From Phycisphaeraceae bacterium (GTDB taxonomy: Bacteria; Planctomycetota; Phycisphaerae; Phycisphaerales; Phycisphaeraceae): a DNA stretch of 64,000 bases. Each line of letters starts with the position of its first letter. Position 1 is the stretch's first letter. The stretch covers positions 186,001 through 250,000 of the forward strand of contig JADZCR010000017.1 of the NCBI GenBank assembly GCA_020851465.1. The letters run 5' to 3'. The notes under the pieces are model-generated. The model was not told the DNA's origin and made no database searches. It saw only the letters and a program-made list of their open reading frames with translations. Below, piece after piece: positions 26,303-35,209 of this stretch. Made by a program: the position numbers and the translations under genes.

Positions 26303-28804
26303 TCATCGCCACTCATGGCGCGGATAACGGCGTGAGAGTTCTTTGCGCAGTGTCGGGTAGAGATTGGTCCAGAATCCCGCGAGATCTTCCGTCACCTGGA
26401 GCGGGCGATAGTTGGGTCCAAGGATTTCAAGCACGACGGGCACACGGCCGCCGGCGATGCGCGGCGTGGTTGCCAGGCCGTACAAATCCTGAATCTTCGC
26501 CCGTCCGCGCGGCGGCTGGCCGGGCTGATATTCGAGTTTCATCTTCCTGCCGCTGGGTAGCGAAAGCTCCGATGGCGCCATCGTCTCCACTAATCGCTGA
26601 TCGTCCCATGAAAGAGCATCACGCAATTTTGGCAGCAGCGGCCGATCGCGCAATTGTGCGTGCTGTGATGCGTCCGCAACGAACTCCAGCAGGATCACCC
26701 GCAGATCGCTTTCGTCATAGACGATGAGCTTTCGTTCGGGAAACCATGCGGCGACGCACCGTGTCCGCGCAATCCAGTCATCAACTTTGTCATCCCACTG
26801 ATCGAGCTTAAATTCTTTACGGAGAATCAGGTCCACCAGTATTTCACCGGCTGCATCGGGGTTGGCACGCGGCCTGGTGATGCTCGACAGCACGAGATCA
26901 TCGAAGCGGTATTCCTCGACTTCCTCGACGGAGCGCGTTTCCGGATTCCACTGTGCCACGGTGCGTTTGCTGAGTCGATGGGGAAACAGCTCTTCGAGCC
27001 AGGCGATTTCAAGCTGGCTTACGAGGCTAAGCGTAACTTGCGACTCGTTGCCCCGGCCGATCTCGCGCACTTCGAGAGCGAGGATCGGCCCCGGTCGGTT
27101 CACCACGCTTTCTTTCTCCAGCATCACGCGCTTTTGTCCGGACATCGCACATCGCCGACTATGCGCATCACGCAGCACCGCGACGTGATCGGGGAAACCG
27201 ACAAGGAGTGACTTGATTATCGCAGCGGTTTCCGAGGCAGCGGGAGATGTCGTAACTGTGGCAGGAGTATGGGCTGCCCGTTCGAGCAACCGTTGAGTCT
27301 GCGCGACCTCACGGGCCGCCAGCGGATCGACACCCAGCGATGCGCATGTCGATGGCCGAAATTGATCCGCGGATGCTTTCTCGAAGACTCGTTCAAGCAC
27401 CGTCAGATCGGATGCGGTTTCGTTTTCCGCGACGTACATCAAGTCTCGCGGCACCTTGCCGGTAACGATGTTGCGGTCACCGATCAGTGCCGCCCAGAGC
27501 GTAGCGCGTTGCAGGCAGCCGCGTTGTTCCGCTTCGATCAACAGCCGTCCAAGTCGCGGATGAGTGGGAAACGCGGATATCCGTTTGCCCAGAGCGGTGA
27601 TCCGGCCGTCTGTATCCGTAGCGCCGAGCTGGTTCAGTAGATTTTCGGCGCGCAGCAGCGCATGTGGTTCGGGAGGTTCGAGCCAAGGAAAGTCCGCCGC
27701 ATTGGTCACGCCCAGCGATTTGAGCTGAAGCAGCGGTTCCGCCAGATCGAGTCGGCGGATTTCCGGTGTGTCGTGCGCTGCGCGAGCGCGGTGCTCTGCG
27801 AGCGACCAGAGACGGCGACACGTCCCCGGCGCGGTTCGACCGGCGCGACCGCAACGCTGCGTCGCAGAGGCTTGACTGATCGGTTCGACTCGCAGCACGT
27901 TGATGCCTCGCCTGGCGTCGTAACGATGCACCCGCCCCAGCCCGCTGTCGATGACGTGACGAATGCCCTCGATGGTGATCGAGGTTTCCGCCACATTCGT
28001 CGATACGACAACCTTGCGTCCCGGATAGGGCGAAACCGCAGCATCCTGCTCACGCGGAGGCAGCGAGCCGTGCAACGGGAAAAAGGTGACGTCGCCCGCT
28101 ACGCGACAGCACGCCTCGATGGTGCGACGTATCTCATACGCACCGGGCATAAAAATGAGCACGTCACCTTCATCATGCTCAGCCAGCACGTCGCGCAAAG
28201 CTTGTGCGGCCAGTTCCCACGGCGGCGCGGTGAGGCGATGCGGAAGATATCGCTCCGTAACAGGAAAAAGTTTTCCGCCTGTCTCAACGACCGCACACGC
28301 CAGATAGGATCGCAGCATTGCGATATCGAGTGTCGCGGACATCACCAGTAAGCGCAGCTCCGGGCGCGTGCGCTCCTGCAACTGTTTGAGCAGACCCAGC
28401 GAGAGGTCTGCTGCGAGGTTTCGTTCGTGAAACTCATCAAGCACAACGGCGCCGATGCCTGATAAGTCGGGATCATTTTGCAGCAGACGCAGCAACAAGC
28501 CTTCGGTCATGAAACGAATGCGCGTCTGTTGAGATATCTGGCTATCGTGCCGAGTCTGGTATCCCACCAACCTACCCAGCGGCGATCCCATCTCCTGTGC
28601 GACCCGACGCGCAACCATGCGGGTGGCGAGCCGGCGCGGCTGGAGCACGATGATCGTCTGATCCGCAGCGAGCAAACCGCTGCGATGCAGGATCTGAGGC
28701 ACCTGCGTGGTCTTGCCTGACCCGGTCGGCGCAGCAAGGACGAGTCGATTGCCCGCAGCCAGAGCGCGTGTGATGTCGGATTCAACCGCAAGGACCGGCA
28801 GCAT
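26303..28804 (-). CDS. hrpB: ATP-dependent helicase HrpB (DEAH family)
   Basis: 833-residue DEAH-box helicase of the HrpB type. Motif I is APTGSGKTTQVP, motif II DEFH in place of DEAH (a common HrpB form) in VVLDEFHERN, motif V region STNVAETSITIEGIRHVIDSG, motif VI QRCGRAGR. The C-terminal HrpB-specific region ends with FWTNLYPTLRKELSRRYPRH, its hallmark. Start ATG at 28804; no strong ribosome-binding site. The substrate of HrpB is not established; RNA is presumed. It lies next to the AhpD-like gene on the same strand, 101 bases apart. Confidence 0.94.
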   Translation of the reverse strand: MLPVLAVESDITRALAAGNRLVLAAPTGSGKTTQVPQILHRSGLLAADQTIIVLQPRRLATRMVARRVAQEMGSPLGRLVGYQTRHDSQISQQTRIRFMTEGLLLRLLQNDPDLSGIGAVVLDEFHERNLAADLSLGLLKQLQERTRPELRLLVMSATLDIAMLRSYLACAVVETGGKLFPVTERYLPHRLTAPPWELAAQALRDVLAEHDEGDVLIFMPGAYEIRRTIEACCRVAGDVTFFPLHGSLPPREQDAAVSPYPGRKVVVSTNVAETSITIEGIRHVIDSGLGRVHRYDARRGINVLRVEPISQASATQRCGRAGRTAPGTCRRLWSLAEHRARAAHDTPEIRRLDLAEPLLQLKSLGVTNAADFPWLEPPEPHALLRAENLLNQLGATDTDGRITALGKRISAFPTHPRLGRLLIEAEQRGCLQRATLWAALIGDRNIVTGKVPRDLMYVAENETASDLTVLERVFEKASADQFRPSTCASLGVDPLAAREVAQTQRLLERAAHTPATVTTSPAASETAAIIKSLLVGFPDHVAVLRDAHSRRCAMSGQKRVMLEKESVVNRPGPILALEVREIGRGNESQVTLSLVSQLEIAWLEELFPHRLSKRTVAQWNPETRSVEEVEEYRFDDLVLSSITRPRANPDAAGEILVDLILRKEFKLDQWDDKVDDWIARTRCVAAWFPERKLIVYDESDLRVILLEFVADASQHAQLRDRPLLPKLRDALSWDDQRLVETMAPSELSLPSGRKMKLEYQPGQPPRGRAKIQDLYGLATTPRIAGGRVPVVLEILGPNYRPLQVTEDLAGFWTNLYPTLRKELSRRYPRHEWR

Positions 28805-28905
28805 CGAAGCATGATACGGATGATTGGCTTGCAGTTGATGACGGCAAAGCTGGGATTGTGCATCACGAGTTTGCGTCGGCTGGTGCGCACTTGGCGATAC
28901 CCGGA

Positions 28906-29370
28906 TTACTTGGGATGCGCCGTTGGCTGGTAGCTGCCGACTTCACTGTGGAAGGGGATCGCCAGACGGTTCCATCCATTGATGGCAATGATCGCCAGGG
29001 TCAGATCGACCAGTGATTTTTCATCGAAGAAGCGACAGACATGGTTGTAAATGTCGTCGCCGATACCTTCGCGACCGAGTTCCGTGACGGCCTCAGCCCA
29101 GAGCAGAGCGGCCCGTTCGCGGTCGGTGTAAAACGGTGCTTCACGCCATGCCGAGAGCAGATAAAGCCTCTGTTCGGTTTCGCCGGCTGTCCGTGCGTCT
29201 TTGGAGTGCATATCCAGACATCGAGCGCAGCCGTTGATCTGAGAAACGCGCATCTGGATCAATTCCAGCAGGGAATGTTCCAGCCCGCTGTTTCGTACAT
29301 AGGTTGCGAGGCCGAGCATTGCTTTGAAGGCACCCGGTGACACTTTCTGATAATCGATTCGCTGAGTCAT
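28906..29370 (-). CDS. AhpD-like carboxymuconolactone decarboxylase family protein
   Basis: 154 residues, all helical. The redox motif CARC (C48, C51) with H55 sits in NGCARCLDMHSKDAR, the AhpD active-site arrangement, and the protein ends with AIIAINGWNRLAIPF as in the alkylhydroperoxidase-like core. Such proteins act as peroxidase-type reductants or on lactone substrates; the precise substrate cannot be read. A separate peroxiredoxin (ahpC) is not in the neighbourhood. ATG start, preceded by AAGGAGTAACAGTCC (AAGGAG, about 9 bases). Confidence 0.86.
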   Translation of the reverse strand: MTQRIDYQKVSPGAFKAMLGLATYVRNSGLEHSLLELIQMRVSQINGCARCLDMHSKDARTAGETEQRLYLLSAWREAPFYTDRERAALLWAEAVTELGREGIGDDIYNHVCRFFDEKSLVDLTLAIIAINGWNRLAIPFHSEVGSYQPTAHPK

Positions 29371-29694
29371 GGACTGTTACTCCTTGTAGTGAACGTCGGA
29401 TCGAATAACGAAGCGGAGCATCGAGTCCGACAGGGTTGCTTCGGACTGATCAGCGAAGCTCCATAGAAGCACGCTGGAGCGATCGTGCATCCTGCAAAAG
29501 GCGTGCGCCTTGATGGTTTGCGATGGGAGGACATACCCGTTTCTCAGCGAGGAACATCAATACGCTGATGAGGAACATGGCATTCTATTCCTCACTCGGC
29601 AGGTGAATCGATAACCTCGATCAATTCTTTCATGATCGTTGGATGGTGAACCTGAGTCGGCTGGCACTCGTATCCGAGAGTTGGGGGTTTTTTT
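29371..29694. other. Intergenic region between AhpD-like and receiver genes
   Basis: 324 bases shared by two divergent genes, so it should hold both promoters. GAGTTGGGGG lies just before the receiver gene's ATG at 29695, separated by a run of seven T. I see no gene, hairpin terminator or repeat. Confidence 0.6.
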
Positions 29695-30084
29695 ATGAAT
29701 CAACCAACCGCCAACTCTGTTCACCCTCGTGTGCTGCTCGTGGAGGACCATCCTGAGGTCGCCCGTGCGACGATCGAGATGCTCGACATCATCGGATGCC
29801 CGGTTACCTTGGCCGGTACGCGCCATTCCGCCGAAGCCGCGGTTGAGACAGGCGAACGATTCGACCTGGTATTGATTGATTACAGTCTGCCCGACGGGAC
29901 AGGAGTGGACCTGCTTAAACGCTTGAGAAAACACCGGCCGATCCGTGCGATCCTCATCACCGCCCACACGAAAAACATGATTCTCCACGGTGACGAAGCG
30001 GGATTTGTGCAATACCTCGCGAAGCCGGTGGAGATTGACGAGTTGCGGAGAGCTGTGGAAAGCGCGATGAGAGTGACGCTGTAA
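29695..30084 (+). CDS. Stand-alone response regulator receiver (CheY-like)
   Basis: 129 residues, a single receiver domain. The acidic pocket is VLLVEDHPEVAR, the phospho-acceptor Asp is in LVLIDYSLPDGTG, the Thr in AILITAHT and the conserved Lys in YLAKPVE. All key positions are canonical, unlike the receiver in the nearby hybrid kinase. It has no output domain, so it must act by protein binding. Convergent with the NarL-type regulator gene (35-base gap). It may be part of the same pathway as the kinase at 30.8-32.7 kb; this is inferred from proximity. Confidence 0.9.
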   Translation: MNQPTANSVHPRVLLVEDHPEVARATIEMLDIIGCPVTLAGTRHSAEAAVETGERFDLVLIDYSLPDGTGVDLLKRLRKHRPIRAILITAHTKNMILHGDEAGFVQYLAKPVEIDELRRAVESAMRVTL

Positions 30085-30119
30085 CGCGGCTCTGCCGTCA
30101 GGCCGGAGCTGTCGTCACG

Positions 30120-30773
30120 TTATGCTTTGGCCATGCCTTCGCGGATGGCAAAGCGGGCAAGTTCCACGCGATCGTGAATGTCAAGTTTTCCCATCAGTCG
30201 GAGCGTGTGAGTGTCAACGGTTTTGATGCTCACGTGCATGAGATCCGCAATGTCTTTTTTCGAGTGTCCACGGGCCAGATATCCCAGCACCTCCAACTCG
30301 CGGGGGCTCAGCCGTGTCGCGCGGGTTTTTCCGCCTTCGAGATGCAGACCTGAAGCATCCACGACGATACGTGCCTGCACTTCGGGGGAAAAGTAAGTGC
30401 CGCCCCGCGCCACTTCACCTGCGGCAGTTACCACAGCGTCAAGTGATTCCCGTTTGGTCACGTAGCCCAGTGCGCCAACGCTCAGCGCCTGCTCGATGAA
30501 ATGATCATGCGTGTATGCGCTGAGAAAGATGACTTGCACGTCGGGAACTATCGCGCCGATCCGTCGCACCGCATCAAACGCGCTGACGCCGGGCATGTCG
30601 ATATCGGTGAGCACGATATCCGGCCGCATCTGCACTGCCAGTGAGACGCCTGCCTCCGCTTCTTCCGCTGTTCCAACGACTTCAAATTTCGGATCGGCGG
30701 CAAAACGCTGCGCCAGTGCTTCCCGTACCAGCGCATGGTCGTCGATAATCAAAACCTTGATGACATCATTCAT
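30120..30773 (-). CDS. NarL/LuxR-type response regulator
   Basis: 217 residues. Receiver domain with VLIIDDHALVREAL, phospho-Asp in VLTDIDMPG, and K108-region VTKRES. The C-terminal LuxR-type helix-turn-helix reads LSPRELEVLGYLARGHSKKDIADLM followed by HVSIKTVDTHTLRLMGKL. Cytoplasmic, DNA-binding, presumed transcription factor. Its start codon overlaps the stop of the upstream hybrid kinase (ATGA, 4 bases), so the two are translationally coupled and very probably cognate. Confidence 0.95.
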   Translation of the reverse strand: MNDVIKVLIIDDHALVREALAQRFAADPKFEVVGTAEEAEAGVSLAVQMRPDIVLTDIDMPGVSAFDAVRRIGAIVPDVQVIFLSAYTHDHFIEQALSVGALGYVTKRESLDAVVTAAGEVARGGTYFSPEVQARIVVDASGLHLEGGKTRATRLSPRELEVLGYLARGHSKKDIADLMHVSIKTVDTHTLRLMGKLDIHDRVELARFAIREGMAKA

Positions 30774-32683
30774 CGTTGTGTTCCCCGGAGTTTGTCAGAG
30801 TCAGGCGAAGTGACGCGCCCGATTAGGTCAAGAAGATCGGTCATCCTGAACGGTTTGGCAAGAACGAAATCGCGGTCGGGATCCGTGGCGCAATCCGCGC
30901 AGGCACCGAGCATGACCACCGGCACGGCGGATCCGCTGGCACGAATCGCGGCGTGACAGGCGGCACCATCAAATTTCGCCAGCTCGCAATTGAGCAGAAC
31001 GACGGAGAATTCGCCCGATCGTTCCCGGAACTTTGCCACAGCCGCGTCGCTGTCAGCCGCCTGTTCGACGACATAACCTTCCTTTTCCAGCGCGGAGCTG
31101 AGTGTCCTGCGGATCAGTCGATCCGGGTCAGCCAGCAGCACCACGCCGGCACGCGCCATCGCGGCTATCTCTCCGGTTGCAACGGGTGGTGCATCGCAGC
31201 ACGGCAGCTCGATCGTCACGACGGTGCCTTTGCCGGGCGTTGAGTCGATCGCAACGCGGCCGCCGTGATGCAAAACGATGCTCTGCACAATGGGAAGGCC
31301 CAGGCCGGTTCCATCGCCGCGCGATTTGGTGGTGAAAAACGGCTCGAACACGCGAGACTTCACCCGCGAGGACATGCCCTCGCCGGTGTCTGCCACAGTC
31401 AGCGAAATAAATCGTTGGCTGCGGAGGTCGTCTTCGCTGGTCGGTATCTGCGTCAGTGTGATTGTCAGCTCGCCGCCCGCAGGCATCGCATCGCGTGCAT
31501 TGATCGCCAGATTCATGATGACCTGTTGAAGCTGGGTCGGGTTGATATTCACCCACACCTGAAGATCTGAAGGAATATCAAGTTTCAGCTTGATATTCGA
31601 GGGAAGCATCCGGCTGAGCATGTCGATGGATTCGCGCAGAAGGGCGGGACAATCGCTTGATCCGGTCGGATCATTGCCGTGACCCAGAAACAGGAGGGAC
31701 GAAGCCTGCTGGGCAGCGTGTTCGGCGGCGGCGCGCGCCGAGCGTAAATCGGCATGGGCGGCGTGGTTTTCGGGGAGCTTGCGCTGGGCGGCATCAATGA
31801 AACCGCGAATGGCGGTCAGCGCATTACCAAATCCATGCGCAGCACCGGTGGCGAGGCGACCCATCGCGTCCACTTTTTGCATCTGACGTAGCGCCGCCTC
31901 CAACCGATCGCGCTCCTGGTGTGAACGCATGGTTTCCGTCACGTCGATCGCGATACCGATGGTGCCGATGATTGTTCCTCGCGCGTCGTGGAGCGGTTCG
32001 ACATGCGACTGATAGATGTGATCCTGCCAGATCAGCTCGTACTGATTTGCCTCGCCGCGCAGTGCGCGTAAAGCAGCGGCGATGGGGGGATATTTGCGAT
32101 CTCTGGTACCGAAAAACTCATAGAACGTCTTGCCCACAGCCTCGTCAGGTTCGAGTCGAAGTGCCGCCAGACCTGCACCGTGGGATGAGGTCCAGCGCAA
32201 GTCAGTATCGGTGGTCCAGACAACAGCGGGGATGCGCGACAGCAGGACACGCAGGCGTTCCTCGGCGGCGAGCAGGCGCTCCTCTGCGCGGCGGCGCGGC
32301 GTGATGTCGGTCGCAATGAGGATCGCAGCAGTGACACGCCGACCGGTTTTGATTGCGCTGATCCGCGTCGTGTACCAGGCGCGCTTGCCGTTGTCACCCA
32401 CTGAGTCCACGTCATACCGCTGAAGTTTGCCGGTGGCGAACACAGCCTTGAGTGCTGCCCGTGCCTTGGCCTGATCGCGCCGCGACATGAAGTCGTAGAT
32501 CGTCTGGTTCGAGACGGCCGCGAGGTCTAATCCTTTCACCACACGATTGAGCCAGAGAAAGCGACCCTGCCGATCCACCAACGCCAGAAAGTCCGGCACG
32601 TTCTGCGCGAGCGTTCTCCACTTGACCTCGTCGATCAATCGCGACGGCGCGAGATCGCGGACCTTCTTACGTCGTTGAGGCAA
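30770..32683 (-). CDS. PAS-domain hybrid sensor kinase with altered H-box and pseudo-receiver
   Basis: About 637 residues: two PAS domains (roughly 15-135 and 145-265), histidine kinase dimerisation and ATPase domains (about 270-510; N-box VIMNLAINARDAM, G1 DTGEGM, TKSRGDGTGLGLPIV) and a C-terminal receiver (about 525-635). No membrane segment, so a cytoplasmic sensor. Odd points: the H-box reads AAHGFGNAL, so the usual acidic residue after His283 and the first Asn of the NN pair are Gly, and the receiver has Asn565 where Asp is phosphorylated (VVLLNCELAKFDG). I chose TTG 32683 because GGAGAA lies about 7 bases upstream; the frame is open to a TTG at 32722. Coupled to the NarL-type regulator downstream. 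Confidence 0.85.
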   Translation of the reverse strand: MPQRRKKVRDLAPSRLIDEVKWRTLAQNVPDFLALVDRQGRFLWLNRVVKGLDLAAVSNQTIYDFMSRRDQAKARAALKAVFATGKLQRYDVDSVGDNGKRAWYTTRISAIKTGRRVTAAILIATDITPRRRAEERLLAAEERLRVLLSRIPAVVWTTDTDLRWTSSHGAGLAALRLEPDEAVGKTFYEFFGTRDRKYPPIAAALRALRGEANQYELIWQDHIYQSHVEPLHDARGTIIGTIGIAIDVTETMRSHQERDRLEAALRQMQKVDAMGRLATGAAHGFGNALTAIRGFIDAAQRKLPENHAAHADLRSARAAAEHAAQQASSLLFLGHGNDPTGSSDCPALLRESIDMLSRMLPSNIKLKLDIPSDLQVWVNINPTQLQQVIMNLAINARDAMPAGGELTITLTQIPTSEDDLRSQRFISLTVADTGEGMSSRVKSRVFEPFFTTKSRGDGTGLGLPIVQSIVLHHGGRVAIDSTPGKGTVVTIELPCCDAPPVATGEIAAMARAGVVLLADPDRLIRRTLSSALEKEGYVVEQAADSDAAVAKFRERSGEFSVVLLNCELAKFDGAACHAAIRASGSAVPVVMLGACADCATDPDRDFVLAKPFRMTDLLDLIGRVTSPDSDKLRGTQR

Positions 32684-32790
32684 GGCTGTTTCTCCGAGTT
32701 CATCAGCGCGACAACAACGCAAAGGATAAGGCAGTCAAGGGGCAGCCAGAAACGGATAAGTCGTGCGTGAGTGCCGGCACACCTCGGCAG

Positions 32791-32831
32791 AAAAGAAAAA
32801 AGGCCCGGCAAGGCCGAAGCCAAGCCGAGCC
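32791..32831 (-). terminator. Strong intrinsic terminator ahead of the hybrid kinase gene
   Basis: On the minus strand the hairpin is GGCTCGGC-TT-GGC, loop TTCG, GCC-TT-GCCGGGCC, i.e. two GC-rich stem segments (one G-U pair) with a symmetric internal TT/TT loop, followed by TTTTTTCTTTT. The cUUCGg-like tetraloop makes it very stable. It lies about 110 bases before the kinase start and about 20 bases after the promoter-like sequence at 32858-32885. Confidence 0.85.
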
Positions 32832-32857
32832 CTTCCGGGGGCAAGTGATGTAGTGGG

Positions 32858-32885
32858 AAGTTAGCACCATTTTTGTTGAATGCAA
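32858..32885 (-). promoter_or_regulatory. Candidate sigma-70-type promoter with extended -10
   Basis: On the minus strand: TTGCAT, 16-base spacer, TAACTT preceded by TGC (an extended -10). Transcription would begin near 32851 and meet the terminator at 32831-32791 after about 55 nt. A second sequence with a perfect TATAAT lies upstream at 32968-32963 (TTGCAA 20 bases before it, a long spacer). Either could drive a short RNA or an attenuated kinase transcript. Not tested. Confidence 0.4.
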
Positions 32886-33247
32886 GAGTTTCTACCGGCT
32901 GATTTCAAAAAACAGACATTTCAAATGGAGATCGTGGTAAGGATAAAACCTTATTTTTGTTTATTATAAACCGTTGATTTTAAAATAATTGCAAAATGAT
33001 TCATTGGTGTGGAAAATAGGTATACGTGATACGTTTTTGATTTGAAAATATTATTAGTTCAGATGACTCGTGAGACGCGGAATCCGTGTCGCCGCCGACT
33101 GATCGCGCTGGATGCGCGATGGTTTTACTGGTGCCGGGTGAGGTCGGAGCTTTTTCTTTGGAGTAAAGGTTTCGCGTTATTTTTGTCTGCGACAACCGCT
33201 GCGAAGATTCCCAGGGCGTTGTCCTCGCGGCTCATTGGCGACAGACT
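32886..33247. other. AT-rich intergenic region
   Basis: About 32870-33060 is strikingly AT-rich compared with its surroundings, with runs such as TTTAAAATAATTGC and TTTATTATAAAC. No open frame with coding character was found on either strand. It contains the TATAAT noted above. From 33060 to 33247 composition returns to normal without a supported gene; this part lies downstream of the GH4 gene and has no terminator-like hairpin that I can see. Confidence 0.6.
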
Positions 33248-34762
33248 TTACCGCCTGCGTGCCTTCGAGCCTTTGCGCTTTTTTGGGGACGCCATCGGTA
33301 AGCGTGCTGCGCCTTGACTGGAGTTTGTTCCCAGATATTTGCCGCTCCGTTTTGCCGCTGACAGTCGGGCTTTGGCGCCGGCGATCTCGCCTTTGTATTG
33401 CGGCAGCCACTCCGCTTGCGCCACGAGCATCTCGTCGGTCATCTGCGAAATTTCTTCCGGATCACACACCGCCCCGACAAGCGGGTCCATCATCATCGCC
33501 TGCTTAAGCAGGTTCACATCGCCATGTACGCCAGCCTCGACAGCCAGTCGTTGCACGTTGATCGACACGTCGCATACCGCCGCACAGCCCAGCGGCAGAT
33601 CGCCAACGCGAGGAATGTTCACGCCGTTTTTGTCCACGTATCCGGGCACTTCGACCGCTGCGTCATCGGTCAGGTTGGAGATGCACCCGTTATTCATAAC
33701 GATGAAGTGACCCCGGTATGGCCGTCCGGTTTCAAGCCCTTCGATGATGTAACTGCCGTGTTCGTGTCCGCGCGTTTCAGGCTTGATGGGTTCACCCGCA
33801 GATTTGAGGATTTTCGCATAGTCGGTCTTAAACCAGTTTCGTCCCTCAGAGCAGACACGCAGATAGCCGCCCGTTTCTCCGTTGATCCAGCACGACATAT
33901 CGATCCACTTGTGGATGTCCCCGGTGCGCTTGCGGTACCACGGCACGTATTCGGAGAGATGGCCATTACTCTCGGTCGAGTAGTAGCCGAACCGTTTGAG
34001 CATGTCGATGCGGACCTTTTCAGTCTGCTTGTATTCAGGGTGCTGCTGAAATCCTTCGAGCAGGCGCGGAGTCCACTCCTCGCCTTTGTATCGAACCTGG
34101 ATGTACCACGTCTGATGGTTGATACCCGCGCAGATGATGTCCACATCGTCGCGAGTCACTTTGGTGAAACCTTTATCGCCGGGCTTTTTACCTTTGTTGA
34201 TCAGGAGTTGAATCACCGAGGCGATCTGCGAGTGTCCGTGCAGCACGCCGTGGCAGAGACCGATGGTATTGACCTTGCCGTATTGGTTGGCCGCCCAGGT
34301 GTTGATGCAGTTGGGGTTGGCATAGTTGAGGAAGAGTGCGTTATCAGCGGCCACTTCGCGGATGTCCTTGCAGAAGCCGAGGATGGCGGGAATGTTTCGT
34401 TGGCCGTACATCACGCCGCCGGCACAGATGGTGTCGCCGACGCACTGGTCCACACCATATTTGAGGGGTATATCGATGTCGTGCTTGTACGCTTCCAACC
34501 CGCCGATGCGAGTGCAGTTGATGATGTAGTCGGCTCCCTCAAGTGCCTTGCGGCGATTCGTGGTGGCGGTGATCCGGGCAGGCAGGCCGTTGGCCTCGAT
34601 ATCCTTGCCGCAGAGTTTTGTCACCATGTCGAGGTTTTGCGTATTGATGTCGTTAAACGCAAAGTGAGTGTCCCGCAGCTCGGGAACGCTCAAGATGTCA
34701 CGAAAAAGTCCGCGGGTGAATCCGAGGCTGCCAGCACCGATGAATGCGATTTTGATAGACAC
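33248..34762 (-). CDS. Glycoside hydrolase family 4 (alpha-galactosidase/galacturonidase-like)
   Basis: 504 residues. The N-terminal NAD-binding Rossmann fold starts IAFIGAGSLGFTRGLFRDIL, with the family-4 continuation LFLNYANPNCINTWA. The metal-binding Cys and His are in IGLCHGVLHG and CAGINHQTWYI. GH4 enzymes use NAD+ and Mn2+ and cleave by oxidation-elimination. The GINH(Q/M)xW stretch is closer to the alpha-galactosidase/galacturonidase (MelA/AglA) side than to 6-phospho-glucosidases, but the sugar cannot be fixed. The C-terminal 30 residues are basic and Ser/Lys-rich, beyond the usual family end. Single gene, 180 bases from tRNA-Leu. Confidence 0.88.
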   Translation of the reverse strand: MSIKIAFIGAGSLGFTRGLFRDILSVPELRDTHFAFNDINTQNLDMVTKLCGKDIEANGLPARITATTNRRKALEGADYIINCTRIGGLEAYKHDIDIPLKYGVDQCVGDTICAGGVMYGQRNIPAILGFCKDIREVAADNALFLNYANPNCINTWAANQYGKVNTIGLCHGVLHGHSQIASVIQLLINKGKKPGDKGFTKVTRDDVDIICAGINHQTWYIQVRYKGEEWTPRLLEGFQQHPEYKQTEKVRIDMLKRFGYYSTESNGHLSEYVPWYRKRTGDIHKWIDMSCWINGETGGYLRVCSEGRNWFKTDYAKILKSAGEPIKPETRGHEHGSYIIEGLETGRPYRGHFIVMNNGCISNLTDDAAVEVPGYVDKNGVNIPRVGDLPLGCAAVCDVSINVQRLAVEAGVHGDVNLLKQAMMMDPLVGAVCDPEEISQMTDEMLVAQAEWLPQYKGEIAGAKARLSAAKRSGKYLGTNSSQGAARLPMASPKKRKGSKARRR

Positions 34763-34943
34763 AATGAATCTCCCGAAAGCTGTTTTAATCGGTCAAGTGA
34801 CGAAGGGCGGACATTTTAGCGGAAATCCAACCTCACGCATGTTACGTCCGTGAGTTTGTGTCAATTGGACGCGCCATCGCTGATCCAGGTTGGGGTTGGT
34901 CCAGCGGAAATGCGAGGCTCTCGTTTGTCGGGGAGGACCGAAA

Positions 34944-35030
34944 TGCCGGTGGAGGGAGTTGAACCCACACTTCCTTTAAGGGGAAAACGGATTTTGAATC
35001 CGTCGCGTCTGCCAGTTCCGCCACACCGGC
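34944..35030 (-). tRNA. tRNA-Leu (anticodon CAA)
   Basis: 87 bases, class II tRNA. Acceptor stem GCCGGTG/CACCGGC with discriminator A, anticodon stem ACGGA/TCCGT with loop TTCAAAA (anticodon CAA), a long variable arm (TTCCCCTTAAAGGAA) and T-loop GTTCAACTC. No encoded CCA. Confidence 0.96.
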
Positions 35031-35209
35031 CGGTGGTGCGAATCGATGTGGATTCTAGGTCAAAGATCGCGTGTTGCCAAAGTCGTCGCTTTGTGTCGCA
35101 CCAGTCGTATCACATCACAAAGCAACTGCGCGATGCCGTTGAGATTTACATGGAAGCTCAACGACAGCGGCGCATCGAGATCGAAGCGTTGGTTTACTGC
35201 ACGGAAGTG

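Noticed and set aside
32635-32844. A short minus-strand frame overlapping the kinase start and terminator
   Set aside because: It runs through a strong terminator hairpin and into the kinase coding region in another frame; its only good ATG is the GC-rich leader context, and no protein features are visible.
33398-34819. A 473-codon plus-strand frame opposite the GH4 gene
   Set aside because: The GH4 protein on the minus strand has full family motifs; the plus-strand frame is its complement and has no independent signal.
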